From Pedobacter petrophilus (GTDB lineage: Bacteria > Bacteroidota > Bacteroidia > Sphingobacteriales > Sphingobacteriaceae): a stretch of DNA of 64,000 nt. This document shows, piece by piece, positions 35,874-45,209 of this stretch (the stretch's first letter is position 1; each line of letters starts with the position of its first letter). The translations under genes and the position numbers were made by a program. Where the stretch lies: positions 165,226 to 229,225 of the forward strand of contig NZ_WKKH01000003.1 in the NCBI RefSeq assembly GCF_009674725.1, written 5' to 3'. The notes beneath the pieces are model-generated. The model was given only the letters and a program-made list of their open reading frames with translations, was not told where the DNA came from and did no database searches.

Positions 35874-36952
35874 TATTTATAAAAAGGAAACTTAACTACT
35901 TTCGCTTTAATTGGCGTATTGCGGATATTGATAAAAATTTCTGTTCCTTCTTTCGAGAAATCTTTAGTTACATAACCCATACCAATTGCTTTTTGCAGTG
36001 ATGGTGCCTGTGTTCCTGAAGTTACTTTACCTATAATATTCCCTTCTGCATCTGCAATTTCGTAATCATGACGGGGAATACCGCGATCAATCATTTCGAA
36101 CCCAACTAATTTCTTTTGAATCCCCGCTTCCTTCTGAGCTTGTAAAGCTTCAGAATTTGTAAATGGTTTAGAGAATTTCGTAATCCAGCCTAAACCCGCT
36201 TCAATTGGAGAAGTGGTATCATCAATATCATTTCCATATAAACAGAAACCCATCTCTAAACGTAAGGTATCGCGTGCACCCAAACCAATTGGTTTAATGT
36301 TCTGGGCTTTGCCAGCTTCAAAAATGGCATTCCAAATTTGATCAGCATGTTCATTTTCAAAATAAATTTCAAAGCCACCCGCACCTGTGTAGCCAGTTGC
36401 TGAGATTACTACGTTATCTACGCCAGCAAATATTCCTTTAACAAAAGTATAATACTCCATAGAGGCTAAATCCACATCGGTTAAAGTTTGCAAAGCATCT
36501 GCAGCTTTTGGACCCTGGATGGCTAATAAAGATGTTTTATCAGAAATATTGTGCATTTCTACATCTTTGGTATTAAACTGCTGAATCCAGTTCCAGTCTT
36601 TCTCAATATTAGATGCATTCACCACTAACATATAGGTCTGCTCATCAATGCGATAAACCAAAAGATCATCTACAATTCCACCATCATTATTCGGCAGACA
36701 AGAATACTGAACTTTGCCATTGTACAACTTAGACGCATCATTACTGGTAACCCGTTGAATTAAATCCAACGCATTTTCACCTTTCAGAATAAACTCGCCC
36801 ATGTGGCTGACATCAAAAACACCTACTCCGTTACGAACAGTTGCATGTTCTGCATTGATACCTTCGTAAGTAACAGGCATATTATAACCTGCAAATGGAA
36901 CCATTTTAGCGCCTAAAGCGATGTGTTTTTCTGTTAATGCCGTATTGTTCAT
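35873..36952 (-). CDS. gcvT: Aminomethyltransferase, glycine cleavage system T protein
   Basis: Transfers the methylene group of aminomethyl-lipoyl H-protein to tetrahydrofolate, releasing ammonia. 359 residues, normal length. Conserved blocks: [63 protein letters not shown] and the C-terminal [19 protein letters not shown]. gcvH and gcvP are not in the window. The shared E3 partner could be lpdA at 5.2-6.6 kb. A TActTTTG element lies upstream; I see no glycine riboswitch. Confidence 0.97.
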   Translation of the reverse strand: MNNTALTEKHIALGAKMVPFAGYNMPVTYEGINAEHATVRNGVGVFDVSHMGEFILKGENALDLIQRVTSNDASKLYNGKVQYSCLPNNDGGIVDDLLVYRIDEQTYMLVVNASNIEKDWNWIQQFNTKDVEMHNISDKTSLLAIQGPKAADALQTLTDVDLASMEYYTFVKGIFAGVDNVVISATGYTGAGGFEIYFENEHADQIWNAIFEAGKAQNIKPIGLGARDTLRLEMGFCLYGNDIDDTTSPIEAGLGWITKFSKPFTNSEALQAQKEAGIQKKLVGFEMIDRGIPRHDYEIADAEGNIIGKVTSGTQAPSLQKAIGMGYVTKDFSKEGTEIFINIRNTPIKAKVVKFPFYK

Positions 36953-36971
36953 ACCTAATCTTTATTTGCCG

Positions 36972-36979
36972 CAAAAGTA
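36972..36979 (-). promoter_or_regulatory. -7 promoter element for gcvT (TActTTTG)
   Basis: Exact TAnnTTTG, 20 bp upstream of ATG 36952. Confidence 0.55.
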
Positions 36980-37034
36980 CTAAGAAAACAGCAATGTTTA
37001 TGGCCTAATTTTACCGGATTTAGCTTGACGGATC

Positions 37035-37065
37035 AAACTTTGCAAGTTTCAAACCTGTGAGGTTT
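37035..37065. repeat. Short dispersed hairpin repeat, copy 2
   Basis: AAACTT-TGC-AAGTTT (37035-37049) next to AAACCT-GTG-AGGTTT (37051-37065). The second unit matches the copy at 5065-5079 in 13 of 15 bases. Confidence 0.65.
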
Positions 37066-37175
37066 AGATACAGTAATTCAAATCTTAATATTACCAGGAT
37101 AGTTTAAGATCAATTTGTTATTTTTACTTTATAAATGGAGCTGATTTTTAATTAGTTCCATAGAAAGATAACCAA

Positions 37176-37637
37176 ATGACAACAAAAATTATCGCAACAA
37201 CTCCTGAATCGGAAATTGTAACCTCCAGAATTTTTAATGCGCCAATTGAAACCGCATTTTCCGCATGGAGCAGGCCTGAACATTTAAGGAACTGGTGGGG
37301 ACCTGCAGGTTTTACCAATACCTTTAATGAGTTCGATTTTAGCGTTGGCGGTAAATGGAAATTTATGATGCATGGACCTGATCAAGGGAATTACCCCAAT
37401 GAATGTGAGTTTATTAAAATCGAAGAACCAACACTGATTGCCTGGAAGCGATATTCAAAACCACTATTCCAGGTAGTGGTAAAATTTGAGAACATTACTA
37501 AAGATCAAACTAAAATTGTATTTAAAATGCTGTTTGATACTGAAAATGAATGCAATAAGCTAAGGCCCTTCGTTACAGATAAAAATGAAGAAAACTTCGA
37601 CAAATTAGAAGTTGAATTAAAACAAATGCTTTCTTAA
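37176..37637 (+). CDS. SRPBCC/AHSA1-family protein
   Basis: 153 residues. Start-domain (Bet v1-like) fold of the activator-of-Hsp90-ATPase homology 1 family: [54 protein letters not shown]-type pattern, then [33 protein letters not shown]. The hydrophobic cavity presumably binds a small ligand. Bacterial members have no confirmed Hsp90 role. It is followed after 9 bp by a DUF4256 gene, so the two form an operon; both families often occur in small stress or solute-response clusters. Confidence 0.9.
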   Translation: [153 protein letters not shown]

Positions 37638-37646
37638 ATTATAATT

Positions 37647-38210
37647 ATGAGCATTAACGGAGAACTATCAGCTGAAAGAACGGAAGAATTGATTAATCTT
37701 TTAAAAAGCCGTTTTGATAAGAACATGAAACGACATCAGGCGCTAAAATGGCCGGATGTAGAAACCAGATTAAGAGCGAATCAACATAAATTATGGTCGC
37801 TCAATGAAATGGAAGAAACTGGTGGTGAGCCAGATGTAGTTTCCTTAAACAAAGAAACTGGCGAATATCAGTTTATCGATTGCTCGGCAGAGAGTCCGAA
37901 AGGCCGAAGAAGTTTATGTTACGATCGTGAGGCACTGGATGCCAGAAAGGATAATAAACCAGTAAATAGTGTGATCGATCTGGCTGCGGAAATAGGAATC
38001 GAACTCTTAACGGAGGAACAGTACCGGGATTTACAACAACTGGGTAAGTTTGATGAGAAAACATCCAGCTGGATCAAAACACCTGATAACATCAAGGCGC
38101 TTGGCGGTGCACTTTTTGCTGATTTTCGCTACGATACTGTTTTCGTATATCATAATGGTGCACAATCTTATTATGCAGCCAGGGCTTTCCGCGGATTGCT
38201 AAATATCTAG
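37647..38210 (+). CDS. DUF4256 domain-containing protein
   Basis: 187 residues, cytoplasmic. It matches DUF4256 over its length: LLKSRFDKNMKRHQALKWPDVETRLRANQHKLWSLNEMEETGGEPDVV, YQFIDCSAESPKGRRSLCYDREALDARK, IGIELLTEEQYRDLQQLGKFDEKTSSWIKTP and LGGALFADFRYDTVFVYHNGAQSYYAARAFRG. The function is unknown. The conserved ECSAESPKGRRSLCYD-like block, with Asp, Ser, Glu and paired Arg, could be an active site. Operonic with the AHSA1 gene. Confidence 0.88.
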   Translation: MSINGELSAERTEELINLLKSRFDKNMKRHQALKWPDVETRLRANQHKLWSLNEMEETGGEPDVVSLNKETGEYQFIDCSAESPKGRRSLCYDREALDARKDNKPVNSVIDLAAEIGIELLTEEQYRDLQQLGKFDEKTSSWIKTPDNIKALGGALFADFRYDTVFVYHNGAQSYYAARAFRGLLNI

Positions 38211-38243
38211 ATCAGTATTTCTTTTTGACAGGTAAATTTGATT

Positions 38244-39446
38244 CTAAGCACTAATCAATTGCTCGTAAATTTTAAGCATTTTGGAAGAAATTAAATAAAT
38301 GCCATGATCGGTTTCGACAGTTTTACGGGCATTCTCCCCAATCTCCATCCAACGTTTTGGGTTGATAATACATTGTAGAATAGAACGGTAAAATTCATCA
38401 GCAGAATCTGCGATGAGGATATCATAACCATGCTTGCAATTAATACCTTCGGCCGCCGTGGTGGTAGCGATGATACATTTTTTCATGGCCATGCCCTCAA
38501 TAATTTTTACCCGCATACCGGTGCCTGAAATCAGCGGAACGATCATAATCGCTTTAGAATTCATGAAATCTACCGCATCGAAAACTTCACCCTCTACAAT
38601 CAGGTTATCAGAATCATATTCAAAGAAATGTTTCTGCATATTCTTGCCCGCAATGTAAAAACGAAGATCTTTATTCAGCTTTTCAATATCCGGCCAGATA
38701 TCATCCAAAAACCATTCTAAGCCTTCCCGATTTGGCCTCCAATCCATAGCGCCCAAATGAAACAGGGTAGGAAAACTAGTCTTTGTTTTATCAACCTGAT
38801 ATCTTTCTAAATCTATAGCTACCGGAAAAACCGTCATCGGTACTTCACAGCCAAACCGGAGAATGCTTTGCCTGTCGGGCTCACTAATCGCAAAAATTTG
38901 ATGAAAACGATTGATCTGTTCAGTTTCATAGGCCTTTAAACGTTGTGCCAGGAACGCCAGATATTTCCTTCGAAGCAAAAAACTTTCAGAATGAGAAAGC
39001 CTTTCCCACATGGTAAACTCAATATTATGCGCCCGGTAGATCAGCTTGGCATTGCTATTCGCCTTAACAACATCCAGATAAGGAACTACAAAAAGTCCTT
39101 CAAACTGGATGATATCAAAAACATTTTCCCTAAGGATATTTTCCAACTGACTGGCAGCCTCATCACTGTAAAATCTCGAAATATTATAAGACTGGTTAGT
39201 GAAGATATTGAAAAATGCAGACCAGACATTCACATCGGTGTCTAAATCAACACTGTGATATTTTATCTTTTCGAACACAGGATCAGAAATCTCCTCTATA
39301 TCTATCTTTCCCTTGGAGGGATTTAAACTAAATAAAGTAATATCTGCACCAAGTTGAAGCAAACCCTTCATGGTATTATAAACCACAATGGGATAACCAC
39401 TATTTGGCGGAAAGGGAACCCGCTTAGTTATTAATAGAATCTTCAC
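38244..39446 (-). CDS. Glycosyltransferase family 4-like
   Basis: 400 residues from a GTG start. GT-B fold: N-terminal acceptor domain beginning MKILLITKRVPFPPNSGYPIVVYN, and a C-terminal donor domain with LGAMDWRPNREGLEWFLDDIWP, YIAGKNM and the signature GTGMRVKIIEGMAMKKCIIATTTAAEGI (conserved Glu). It transfers a sugar from a nucleotide sugar; acceptor unknown. It follows rnhB by 22 bp on the same strand and is likely part of the run 43406 to 38244, with a second glycosyltransferase and a flippase-like protein. Confidence 0.88.
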   Translation of the reverse strand: MKILLITKRVPFPPNSGYPIVVYNTMKGLLQLGADITLFSLNPSKGKIDIEEISDPVFEKIKYHSVDLDTDVNVWSAFFNIFTNQSYNISRFYSDEAASQLENILRENVFDIIQFEGLFVVPYLDVVKANSNAKLIYRAHNIEFTMWERLSHSESFLLRRKYLAFLAQRLKAYETEQINRFHQIFAISEPDRQSILRFGCEVPMTVFPVAIDLERYQVDKTKTSFPTLFHLGAMDWRPNREGLEWFLDDIWPDIEKLNKDLRFYIAGKNMQKHFFEYDSDNLIVEGEVFDAVDFMNSKAIMIVPLISGTGMRVKIIEGMAMKKCIIATTTAAEGINCKHGYDILIADSADEFYRSILQCIINPKRWMEIGENARKTVETDHGIYLISSKMLKIYEQLISA

Positions 39447-39468
39447 AATGCTGTGAAAATACTAAATT

Positions 39469-40077
39469 TTAAACGGTTTTTGAAAACAAATCCAACTGTG
39501 GATCGCGAACATTAAATGTTTTTCTATGAAAAGGAGAAAGACCTATTTCCATCACCGCTCTCCGGTGGGCAATTGTAGGATAGCCCTTATTCTGTTGCCA
39601 GTTATAATGAGGATAGTCGATATGTAAATTAGCCATAAATTCATCGCGATGGGTTTTAGCAAGAATCGAAGCTGCAGCAATATTCAGGTATTTGCCATCA
39701 CCTTTTATAATACAACAATGCGGAATTTGTGGATAGGCTTTAAATCGGTTTCCATCGATCACAAGATATTGGGGTTGAGTGTGCAACTTCTCTATGGCAC
39801 GATGCATCGCTAAAAAAGATGCATTTAAAATATTAATCTGATCAATTTCTTCATGATCGCAGGAAGCAACGGCCCAGGCTAAAGCTTCCTTTTCAATAAT
39901 CGGGCGTAATAAATCGCGTTGGCCGTGATTCAATTGCTTGGAATCATTTAATCCCTCCAGATAAAAACCTCTTGGTAGAATTACCGCTGCTGCAAATACC
40001 GGCCCGGCTAAGCAACCTCTCCCCGCTTCATCACAACCTGCCTCTAAAAATTCTTCCTGATAACAATTTAACAACAT
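39469..40077 (-). CDS. rnhB: Ribonuclease HII
   Basis: Cleaves RNA-DNA hybrids and single ribonucleotides in DNA. 202 residues. Metal-binding Asp16-Glu17 in [21 protein letters not shown], the third acidic residue in [10 protein letters not shown], and a conserved [22 protein letters not shown] region. Normal length. A TAaaTTTG element 5 bp upstream of the ATG implies an almost leaderless transcript, so it probably has its own promoter within the gene run. Confidence 0.96.
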   Translation of the reverse strand: MLLNCYQEEFLEAGCDEAGRGCLAGPVFAAAVILPRGFYLEGLNDSKQLNHGQRDLLRPIIEKEALAWAVASCDHEEIDQINILNASFLAMHRAIEKLHTQPQYLVIDGNRFKAYPQIPHCCIIKGDGKYLNIAAASILAKTHRDEFMANLHIDYPHYNWQQNKGYPTIAHRRAVMEIGLSPFHRKTFNVRDPQLDLFSKTV

Positions 40078-40081
40078 GATG

Positions 40082-40089
40082 CAAATTTA
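40082..40089 (-). promoter_or_regulatory. -7 promoter element for rnhB (TAaaTTTG)
   Basis: Exact TAnnTTTG, ending 5 bp from the rnhB ATG; leaderless-type spacing. Confidence 0.45.
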
Positions 40090-40151
40090 AATTATTAATG
40101 CTTAAATATTGTCAAACGAAATTAGATTCGAAAAATTTTAGCTTTTACAGA

Positions 40152-41294
40152 TTAAACGCTAATGTTCTGTCCTTTCACATCAAATGCATCGCGAAGGCCA
40201 ATTGCCAAAACGTTAAAAGCATAAACCGTAAGCATGATGGCTAATCCTGGCAAAATTGCTAGGTATGCAGCATCCATAATGATATAACCATAATGCTCCT
40301 TAATCATACTCCCCCAGCTTGGCATTGGCGGTTGGGCTCCGAAACCTAAAAAACTTAAACCGGTTTCTAACAGAATTGCTGATGCAAAATTTGATGAAGC
40401 CACCACTAAAATCGGCCCGGCAATATTTGGCAAAATATGTTTAACAATCGTTCTTGTTGTACTAAAACCCAGCGCCCTCGCAGCTTCAACAAATTCTACT
40501 TCTTTCAGGGCCATTACCTGCCCACGCACCAGTCTGGCAACATCGACCCAGGTTGACAAACCTACCGCAATAAAAATTTGCCAAAAGCCTTTACCCAGGG
40601 CGAAGGAAATGGCAATCACCAGTAGCAAAGAAGGTAAAGACCAGACCACGTTCATAAACCAGCTGATTGAAGCATCAATTCTTCCTCCGAAATAACCTGC
40701 AATGGCACCTAAGCTTACGCCGATAAAAAGGGAGATTAACACTGCCATTAATCCTACTGATAAAGAAACGCGAATACCTAAAATTAAACGGCTCAACAAA
40801 TCACGTCCGTATATATCTGTTCCAAGTAAATAGGTTTGCTCATAAGTATTGTATTTTTCAAAACGCTGTTCAGGTGTTTCTGATTTTTTTAGCAAAGCGC
40901 AATCAGGGCAAAGCGCTTTAAGACTATAAATTGATTCTTTACTGGTTTCTTCTTTCCCGATATATTCATGAACCAGAACCTGATTGCCATTGATTTTGTA
41001 AGATGTAATGGGGATACTTTTGAATCTTGGCTTTTGTCCATAAAGCATTCTTTCTAAAAAACTCACCTTTTCTACATTCGGGTATCTTTGAACAATCACA
41101 AATTTAAACCTCGATCCCATTGGTTCCTTACTAATCTGAACCATTTGGGTATTGGCATCTGGAGAATCAACCGGAACAATAGTATATCCCAAAATTCCCA
41201 TCGCCATTAACAGCAAAATGAAAATGAGACCAGCGAATGCCAATCTATTTCGCTTAAATTTTAACCAAACTTTTCTCGACGGGCTGTTATCCAT
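40152..41294 (-). CDS. Peptide-type ABC transporter permease (DppC/OppC-like)
   Basis: 380 residues. N-terminal helix (GLIFILLLMAMGILGYTIVP), then an unusually long periplasmic segment (about 40-150) before the transport domain, then five more helices with the permease EAA motif EAARALGFSTTRTIVKHILPNIAGP and GLSFLGFGAQPPMPSWGSM, as in OppC. The partner permease, ATPases and binding protein are not in the window; the family normally works as a heterodimer, so partners must be elsewhere. Its ATG overlaps the stop of the preceding glycosyltransferase gene (TAATG), indicating translational coupling. Confidence 0.88.
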   Translation of the reverse strand: MDNSPSRKVWLKFKRNRLAFAGLIFILLLMAMGILGYTIVPVDSPDANTQMVQISKEPMGSRFKFVIVQRYPNVEKVSFLERMLYGQKPRFKSIPITSYKINGNQVLVHEYIGKEETSKESIYSLKALCPDCALLKKSETPEQRFEKYNTYEQTYLLGTDIYGRDLLSRLILGIRVSLSVGLMAVLISLFIGVSLGAIAGYFGGRIDASISWFMNVVWSLPSLLLVIAISFALGKGFWQIFIAVGLSTWVDVARLVRGQVMALKEVEFVEAARALGFSTTRTIVKHILPNIAGPILVVASSNFASAILLETGLSFLGFGAQPPMPSWGSMIKEHYGYIIMDAAYLAILPGLAIMLTVYAFNVLAIGLRDAFDVKGQNISV

Positions 41295-42430
41295 TACCTA
41301 ACCATTCTACCTTTCCAGTTGTATTTGCCGCTATTTCCGGCAATGCCGATATATACCATGTAAAGAATGTGTAAAACAGTTAAAACAGGGATTAATATGA
41401 GTAAGCTTCGTCGTTTTGCAAAGCCGGTAACGTCCCATAAAAATAAGCTTTCTAAAATCATTTTAACTAACAATTGATAAAATGTAACCATTAAAAACCC
41501 TGGGAAAAACAGGCCAGCAATAAAGTTAGCCAGGATACTGACATTAAAAACCCAAACAAAAACGCCTAAAACGATAATGGCTTTATTTTTATAGCGGGTA
41601 CTTTTAGAAGCCCACCGTTTTCGTTGTTGTAAAAAAGACTGGAGATTTTCTTTGGCGTGCGTGTATACTATAGCAGCACCGTTTTTAAGAAACCCAATCT
41701 TGTCCGGATACTTTGCCGCAATTTTATGAAGTAATAACTCATCATCACCAGAGGCCAGATCATCAATTCCCTGAAAACCGCCAACCTCATAAAAAGTCTT
41801 TTTTTCGTACGCTAAATTTGCACCATTACAAGTTGAGGGTTGCCTATTGCCAATAGTAGATGCGCCCAGGCCAATTAAATAAAGAAACTCCAGCGACTGT
41901 AACCGTTCAAAAAAGCTCTTCTCTTCAAAATAAGCTACCGGAGAAGAAATCATTTTATAATCCCCCTTTTCATAATAATTTACAATAGTGGAAAGCCATT
42001 GGTTCCCCATTCTGCAATCAGCATCAGTAGTAATAATTAAATCCCCTGAACAAGTTCCTATTGCAGTCTGGATGGCCTTCTTTTTATAAGAATTAAGTGC
42101 CAGGTCTTCGTTCAACCTAATTAATTTTACCCCTTGATTTGCATAACTTAAAACAATTTCTGCTGTCCGATCTGTTGAATGGTCATCAATAAAAATAATT
42201 TCTGTCAAGTGTTTTGGATAGTTTTGAGCCACCAAATCTTCAATTGTTCTGGTGATATTTAACTCTTCATCGCGGGCAGCTACAATGATTGAAACTCTGG
42301 TTTCAGGTACACTTTTGCTTGGAGAAAAATTGATAAGTTTGTGCCAACCTCTTATAAAAGTGAACACAAGAAAACCATAAACGAGGGTTAGCGCAGCAGA
42401 TAATAAACTAGTTAGACTTAGAAATTCCAA
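41294..42430 (-). CDS. Membrane glycosyltransferase family 2
   Basis: 378 residues from a TTG start, overlapping the flippase-like gene by 23 bp. One N-terminal helix, then a GT-A domain: RVSIIVAARDEELNITRTIEDL, IIFIDDHSTDRTAEIV, donor-binding TDADC and QRKRW near the end, followed by three C-terminal helices. This is the processive-type/dolichyl-like layout of enzymes that polymerise sugars or glycosylate lipids at the membrane. Linked by overlaps to a flippase-like protein and an ABC permease. Confidence 0.88.
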   Translation of the reverse strand: MEFLSLTSLLSAALTLVYGFLVFTFIRGWHKLINFSPSKSVPETRVSIIVAARDEELNITRTIEDLVAQNYPKHLTEIIFIDDHSTDRTAEIVLSYANQGVKLIRLNEDLALNSYKKKAIQTAIGTCSGDLIITTDADCRMGNQWLSTIVNYYEKGDYKMISSPVAYFEEKSFFERLQSLEFLYLIGLGASTIGNRQPSTCNGANLAYEKKTFYEVGGFQGIDDLASGDDELLLHKIAAKYPDKIGFLKNGAAIVYTHAKENLQSFLQQRKRWASKSTRYKNKAIIVLGVFVWVFNVSILANFIAGLFFPGFLMVTFYQLLVKMILESLFLWDVTGFAKRRSLLILIPVLTVLHILYMVYIGIAGNSGKYNWKGRMVR

Positions 42431-43406
42431 AAAAATTGAGTTTAAAAACGAAATATGTGCCTAATATAGCAGGAATAATAATATTTATCAGCCAGATGCT
42501 CGCTGTACAAGCAATTACGGCAACATGTTGATCGGTTATATGCTTAAATAATTCTACTGCCGTAATGCTTCTGATGCCCACATCGAATAGATCTAAAGAT
42601 GGTAAAGCAGATTGAATGAAAAACAATAAGCAAGTCATCATTACGATATCAAGATAATTTAAACCAGGAATCAGCCATGCAAAAAGAATAAAGTATTGTG
42701 AGCTGAAAACCACATAGCGGGCCAGGCAAAAAAGTATAATTTTGAACAATTCAGCTTTTCTGTATCCACCTAAAATGCTATAAAATTTTTTATATCTCCT
42801 GGTAAACTTAAAGGATAACAAAATTCCATTCAGCCACTGGATATTAAAATAGAATACAATAAAAAATAAACAAAATACAGACGCTAAAATCACAAGCGCA
42901 GTAAAAACCAAATTATCTATAGGTATAAACTGGTAAACAAAAAAGCATGCTGCAATGGCACCAAACACATTGGTAAGTACCAGCTGTCCGATATTTCCAA
43001 CGGTCATGGCTACAATCCCCACAATCCGTCTTTTTGGGGAGAGGAAAAATACCCGCCCACCATATTCGCCCAGACGATTAGGCGTAAAAATAGCAAGTGT
43101 TAAACCACAAAAAACCGATTCTATTGCACGATAGAAAGTAATGCGTTCGATATGGGTCATCAACCTTTTCCACTTGGCCGCTTCTAAAAACCAATTTACC
43201 AGCATGAGTACCAATACAGAACCAATCACCACAATAATCTCTATTTGAGGAATGTTGCTTAACAGTAATTTAAAATTACGCAGGTTTTCATTCGCCACCA
43301 GCTTATGGTAAATAAACCAAAAAGCAAATACTACAATGGCGGCTTTAATCAGTAAGGATAATGTTTTTTTATTCTTGTCTGTCAAGATTATCTTTTTAGT
43401 TTGCAA
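42408..43406 (-). CDS. Flippase-like / LPG-synthase transmembrane domain protein
   Basis: 332 residues from a TTG start, seven to eight membrane helices. Matches the UPF0104/LPG_synthase_TM family: LEAAKWKRLMTHIERITFYRAIESVFCGLTLAIFTPNRLGEYGGRVFFL is the diagnostic block. Family members translocate or modify lipids; AglD- and MprF-type relatives act on glycolipids or phosphatidylglycerol. The soluble lysyltransferase domain of MprF is absent. Overlap with a family 2 glycosyltransferase suggests a glycolipid export or synthesis step. Divergent from ruvC. Confidence 0.85.
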   Translation of the reverse strand: MQTKKIILTDKNKKTLSLLIKAAIVVFAFWFIYHKLVANENLRNFKLLLSNIPQIEIIVVIGSVLVLMLVNWFLEAAKWKRLMTHIERITFYRAIESVFCGLTLAIFTPNRLGEYGGRVFFLSPKRRIVGIVAMTVGNIGQLVLTNVFGAIAACFFVYQFIPIDNLVFTALVILASVFCLFFIVFYFNIQWLNGILLSFKFTRRYKKFYSILGGYRKAELFKIILFCLARYVVFSSQYFILFAWLIPGLNYLDIVMMTCLLFFIQSALPSLDLFDVGIRSITAVELFKHITDQHVAVIACTASIWLINIIIPAILGTYFVFKLNFFGISKSN

Positions 43407-43426
43407 ATATGCTTAATATTGCTGTA

Positions 43427-44014
43427 ATGTTGAACGAAAAAAAGGAACGGGTAATTTTAGGTATAGACCCCGGCACGGCGGTGATGGGTTACGGCATTAT
43501 CTTAGAAAAAGGAAGTAAAACGGAATTGATCAGCATGGGGGTAGTAAAAATGACTCACCTTGACGATCCATTTCTTAAACTTCAACGCATTTTTGAAAAA
43601 ACAGTGGTACTTATAGATCAGTATAAACCAGATGTACTGGCGATAGAGGCCCCTTTTTATGGTAAAAACATTCAGGTACTTCTGAAACTTGGCCGGGCGC
43701 AGGGAACAGCCATTGCAGCAGCCCTTTCCAGGAACATTTCAGTAACAGAATACTCTCCACGTAAAATAAAACAATCAATTACAGGCAGCGGAAATGCATC
43801 CAAAGAACAGGTGGCTGCGATGTTGCAACGTTTGCTGAATTTTAAAGAAACCCCGGAGTTTTTAGATGCCACGGATGGACTGGCAGTTGCCGTTTGTCAT
43901 TCATTTCAAAAAATTACTTCCGGAGGAAAATCTAAAACATATTCGGGTTGGGAATCTTTTGTAACCGATAACAAAACAAAAGTTAAAGGTTTGGCCGTTA
44001 AGGTTAAGAAATAA
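43427..44014 (+). CDS. ruvC: Crossover junction endodeoxyribonuclease RuvC
   Basis: Resolves Holliday junctions with RuvAB. 195 residues from ATG 43427; the ATG at 43409 (201 residues) is possible but adds six residues before the usual start. RNase-H-like core: first Asp in VILGIDPGTAVMGYG, Glu in DVLAIEAPFYGKN, and the last acidic pair in FLDATDGLAVAVCH. The C-terminal 35 residues extend past the E. coli end. Divergent from the flippase-like gene, with only about 20 bp between starts. Confidence 0.95.
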   Translation: MLNEKKERVILGIDPGTAVMGYGIILEKGSKTELISMGVVKMTHLDDPFLKLQRIFEKTVVLIDQYKPDVLAIEAPFYGKNIQVLLKLGRAQGTAIAAALSRNISVTEYSPRKIKQSITGSGNASKEQVAAMLQRLLNFKETPEFLDATDGLAVAVCHSFQKITSGGKSKTYSGWESFVTDNKTKVKGLAVKVKK

Positions 44015-44019
44015 TTGGT

Positions 44020-44085
44020 TAATCGTCATAGCGGAGCACAAAGAAATGCGATGAATTTGCCTGTGCTTCACCATGGCGACCTGAT
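44020..44085. repeat. Degenerate REP-like hairpin
   Basis: gtcatagcgg-agcaca and tgtgcttcaccatggcgac form imperfect arms resembling a decayed copy of the common GTCATTGCGAGGCACGAAGC-type repeat. It lies in the convergent gap between ruvC and the DUF4349 gene. Confidence 0.4.
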
Positions 44086-44088
44086 CAG

Positions 44089-44973
44089 TTAAGCAGGATT
44101 ATTCCGGTTTATATTTTTCGTTGCCAATTCCAGCTTATTTTTTCTGATAAAATACCTGATTATCAGAAAAGTGCCAATGCCTGCAAGAATGATCAACCAC
44201 AGATTGGATAGTATCAGGATAATCTCTTTAAAAATTGACCATCCGTTAACTATCCCCATCCATAAACGGTTTCCAAAATTCGGTTTATAGTCACTTACAT
44301 CATCATTAGCGATTATCATCGTTTTAATGGTATTATCCTGATAAAAATTAAGGGTGATTGTGCTGTATTTTACTTTGCTATCAATTAACTGATTTTGGAT
44401 TTTCTTATCCACATAATCATCTTTAATGATCATTGACGTTTCTACATTCGAACTTTTCTTGCTGGCCAGTTTATTAATTTTATCAACAGCTTCTACCCTA
44501 TTTCCAGCCTTTAATTTGTTTGATAAATAGACAATACTTTGGTCATCCATTTTCAAAGATTGATTATCTACAAACACCGCCATTTTAGCAATGGTATTGG
44601 TAAAGTTATCCAGTTTTTCTGATGGCACTTTAGCTACCACATATCCCTCAGTCCGGTATGCCGTAATTTCTTTAAGAGAGTCTACAGATTGCTTTACTTT
44701 TTGCGTTTCCTGGATGACACTTTCGATTGCAAATTCGGCAATGGTACCACCCTGGGCTTTGATGGTCTCACTAAGTTTTTCTTTGGTATTCTGAACATCC
44801 TTTACGCGAAACCGCATATCGGCTGTTTTGATAATCTTTGTGGCAGCTATGCTATCCGGCGATTGTACATTTTCCAATGTTTCTGTTGAAGCAACATCGC
44901 CTTGTTTTTTTTCAGCATTCTGGCAGCCGAAGATGCTCAGCACTATGGCTATAGCAATAATATTTCTTTTCAT
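44089..44973 (-). CDS. DUF4349 lipoprotein
   Basis: 294 residues from ATG 44973, which gives a type II signal peptide (MKRNIIAIAIVLSIFGCQ). The longer frame from 45000 adds nine polar residues. Middle region matches DUF4349: IIKTADMRFRVKDVQNTKEKLSETIKAQGGTIAEF, VVAKVPSEKLDNFTNTIAKMAVFVDNQSLKMDDQSIVYL and a long coiled-coil stretch. A C-terminal membrane helix (EIILILSNLWLIILAGIGTFLIIRYF) precedes a basic tail. So it is lipid-anchored at one end and membrane-spanning at the other. Function unknown. Confidence 0.88.
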   Translation of the reverse strand: MKRNIIAIAIVLSIFGCQNAEKKQGDVASTETLENVQSPDSIAATKIIKTADMRFRVKDVQNTKEKLSETIKAQGGTIAEFAIESVIQETQKVKQSVDSLKEITAYRTEGYVVAKVPSEKLDNFTNTIAKMAVFVDNQSLKMDDQSIVYLSNKLKAGNRVEAVDKINKLASKKSSNVETSMIIKDDYVDKKIQNQLIDSKVKYSTITLNFYQDNTIKTMIIANDDVSDYKPNFGNRLWMGIVNGWSIFKEIILILSNLWLIILAGIGTFLIIRYFIRKNKLELATKNINRNNPA

Positions 44974-45151
44974 GATTTTGTGGTTCTGTCTTTTAATCAT
45001 TGTAATATTATCTTCCCTGGCCAGTGAAGTTGCGGTATTTTTATATTTAGATAACCGCGTTTCTCCTTTATACTTAAAAGTGATTTAGGTAACCCAATCA
45101 GAATATTTTATACTTCTAATTAGCTTAAGAGGCACATTTAAAAAATCTTAG

Positions 45152-45190
45152 AAACAAAAAAGCCGATTATGACGGTACATAATCGGCTTC
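45152..45190 (-). terminator. Intrinsic terminator of the 72-residue membrane protein gene
   Basis: 11-bp stem AGCCGATTATG / CATAATCGGCT with a 6-nt loop; on the minus strand followed by TTTTTTGTTT. Confidence 0.9.
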
Positions 45191-45209
45191 ATTATTTAGA
45201 AAGAAATAT

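Noticed and set aside
36953..37175. Possible glycine riboswitch upstream of gcvT
   Set aside because: Promoter element lies 20 bp from the ATG, leaving no room for an aptamer, and no paired conserved core is visible.
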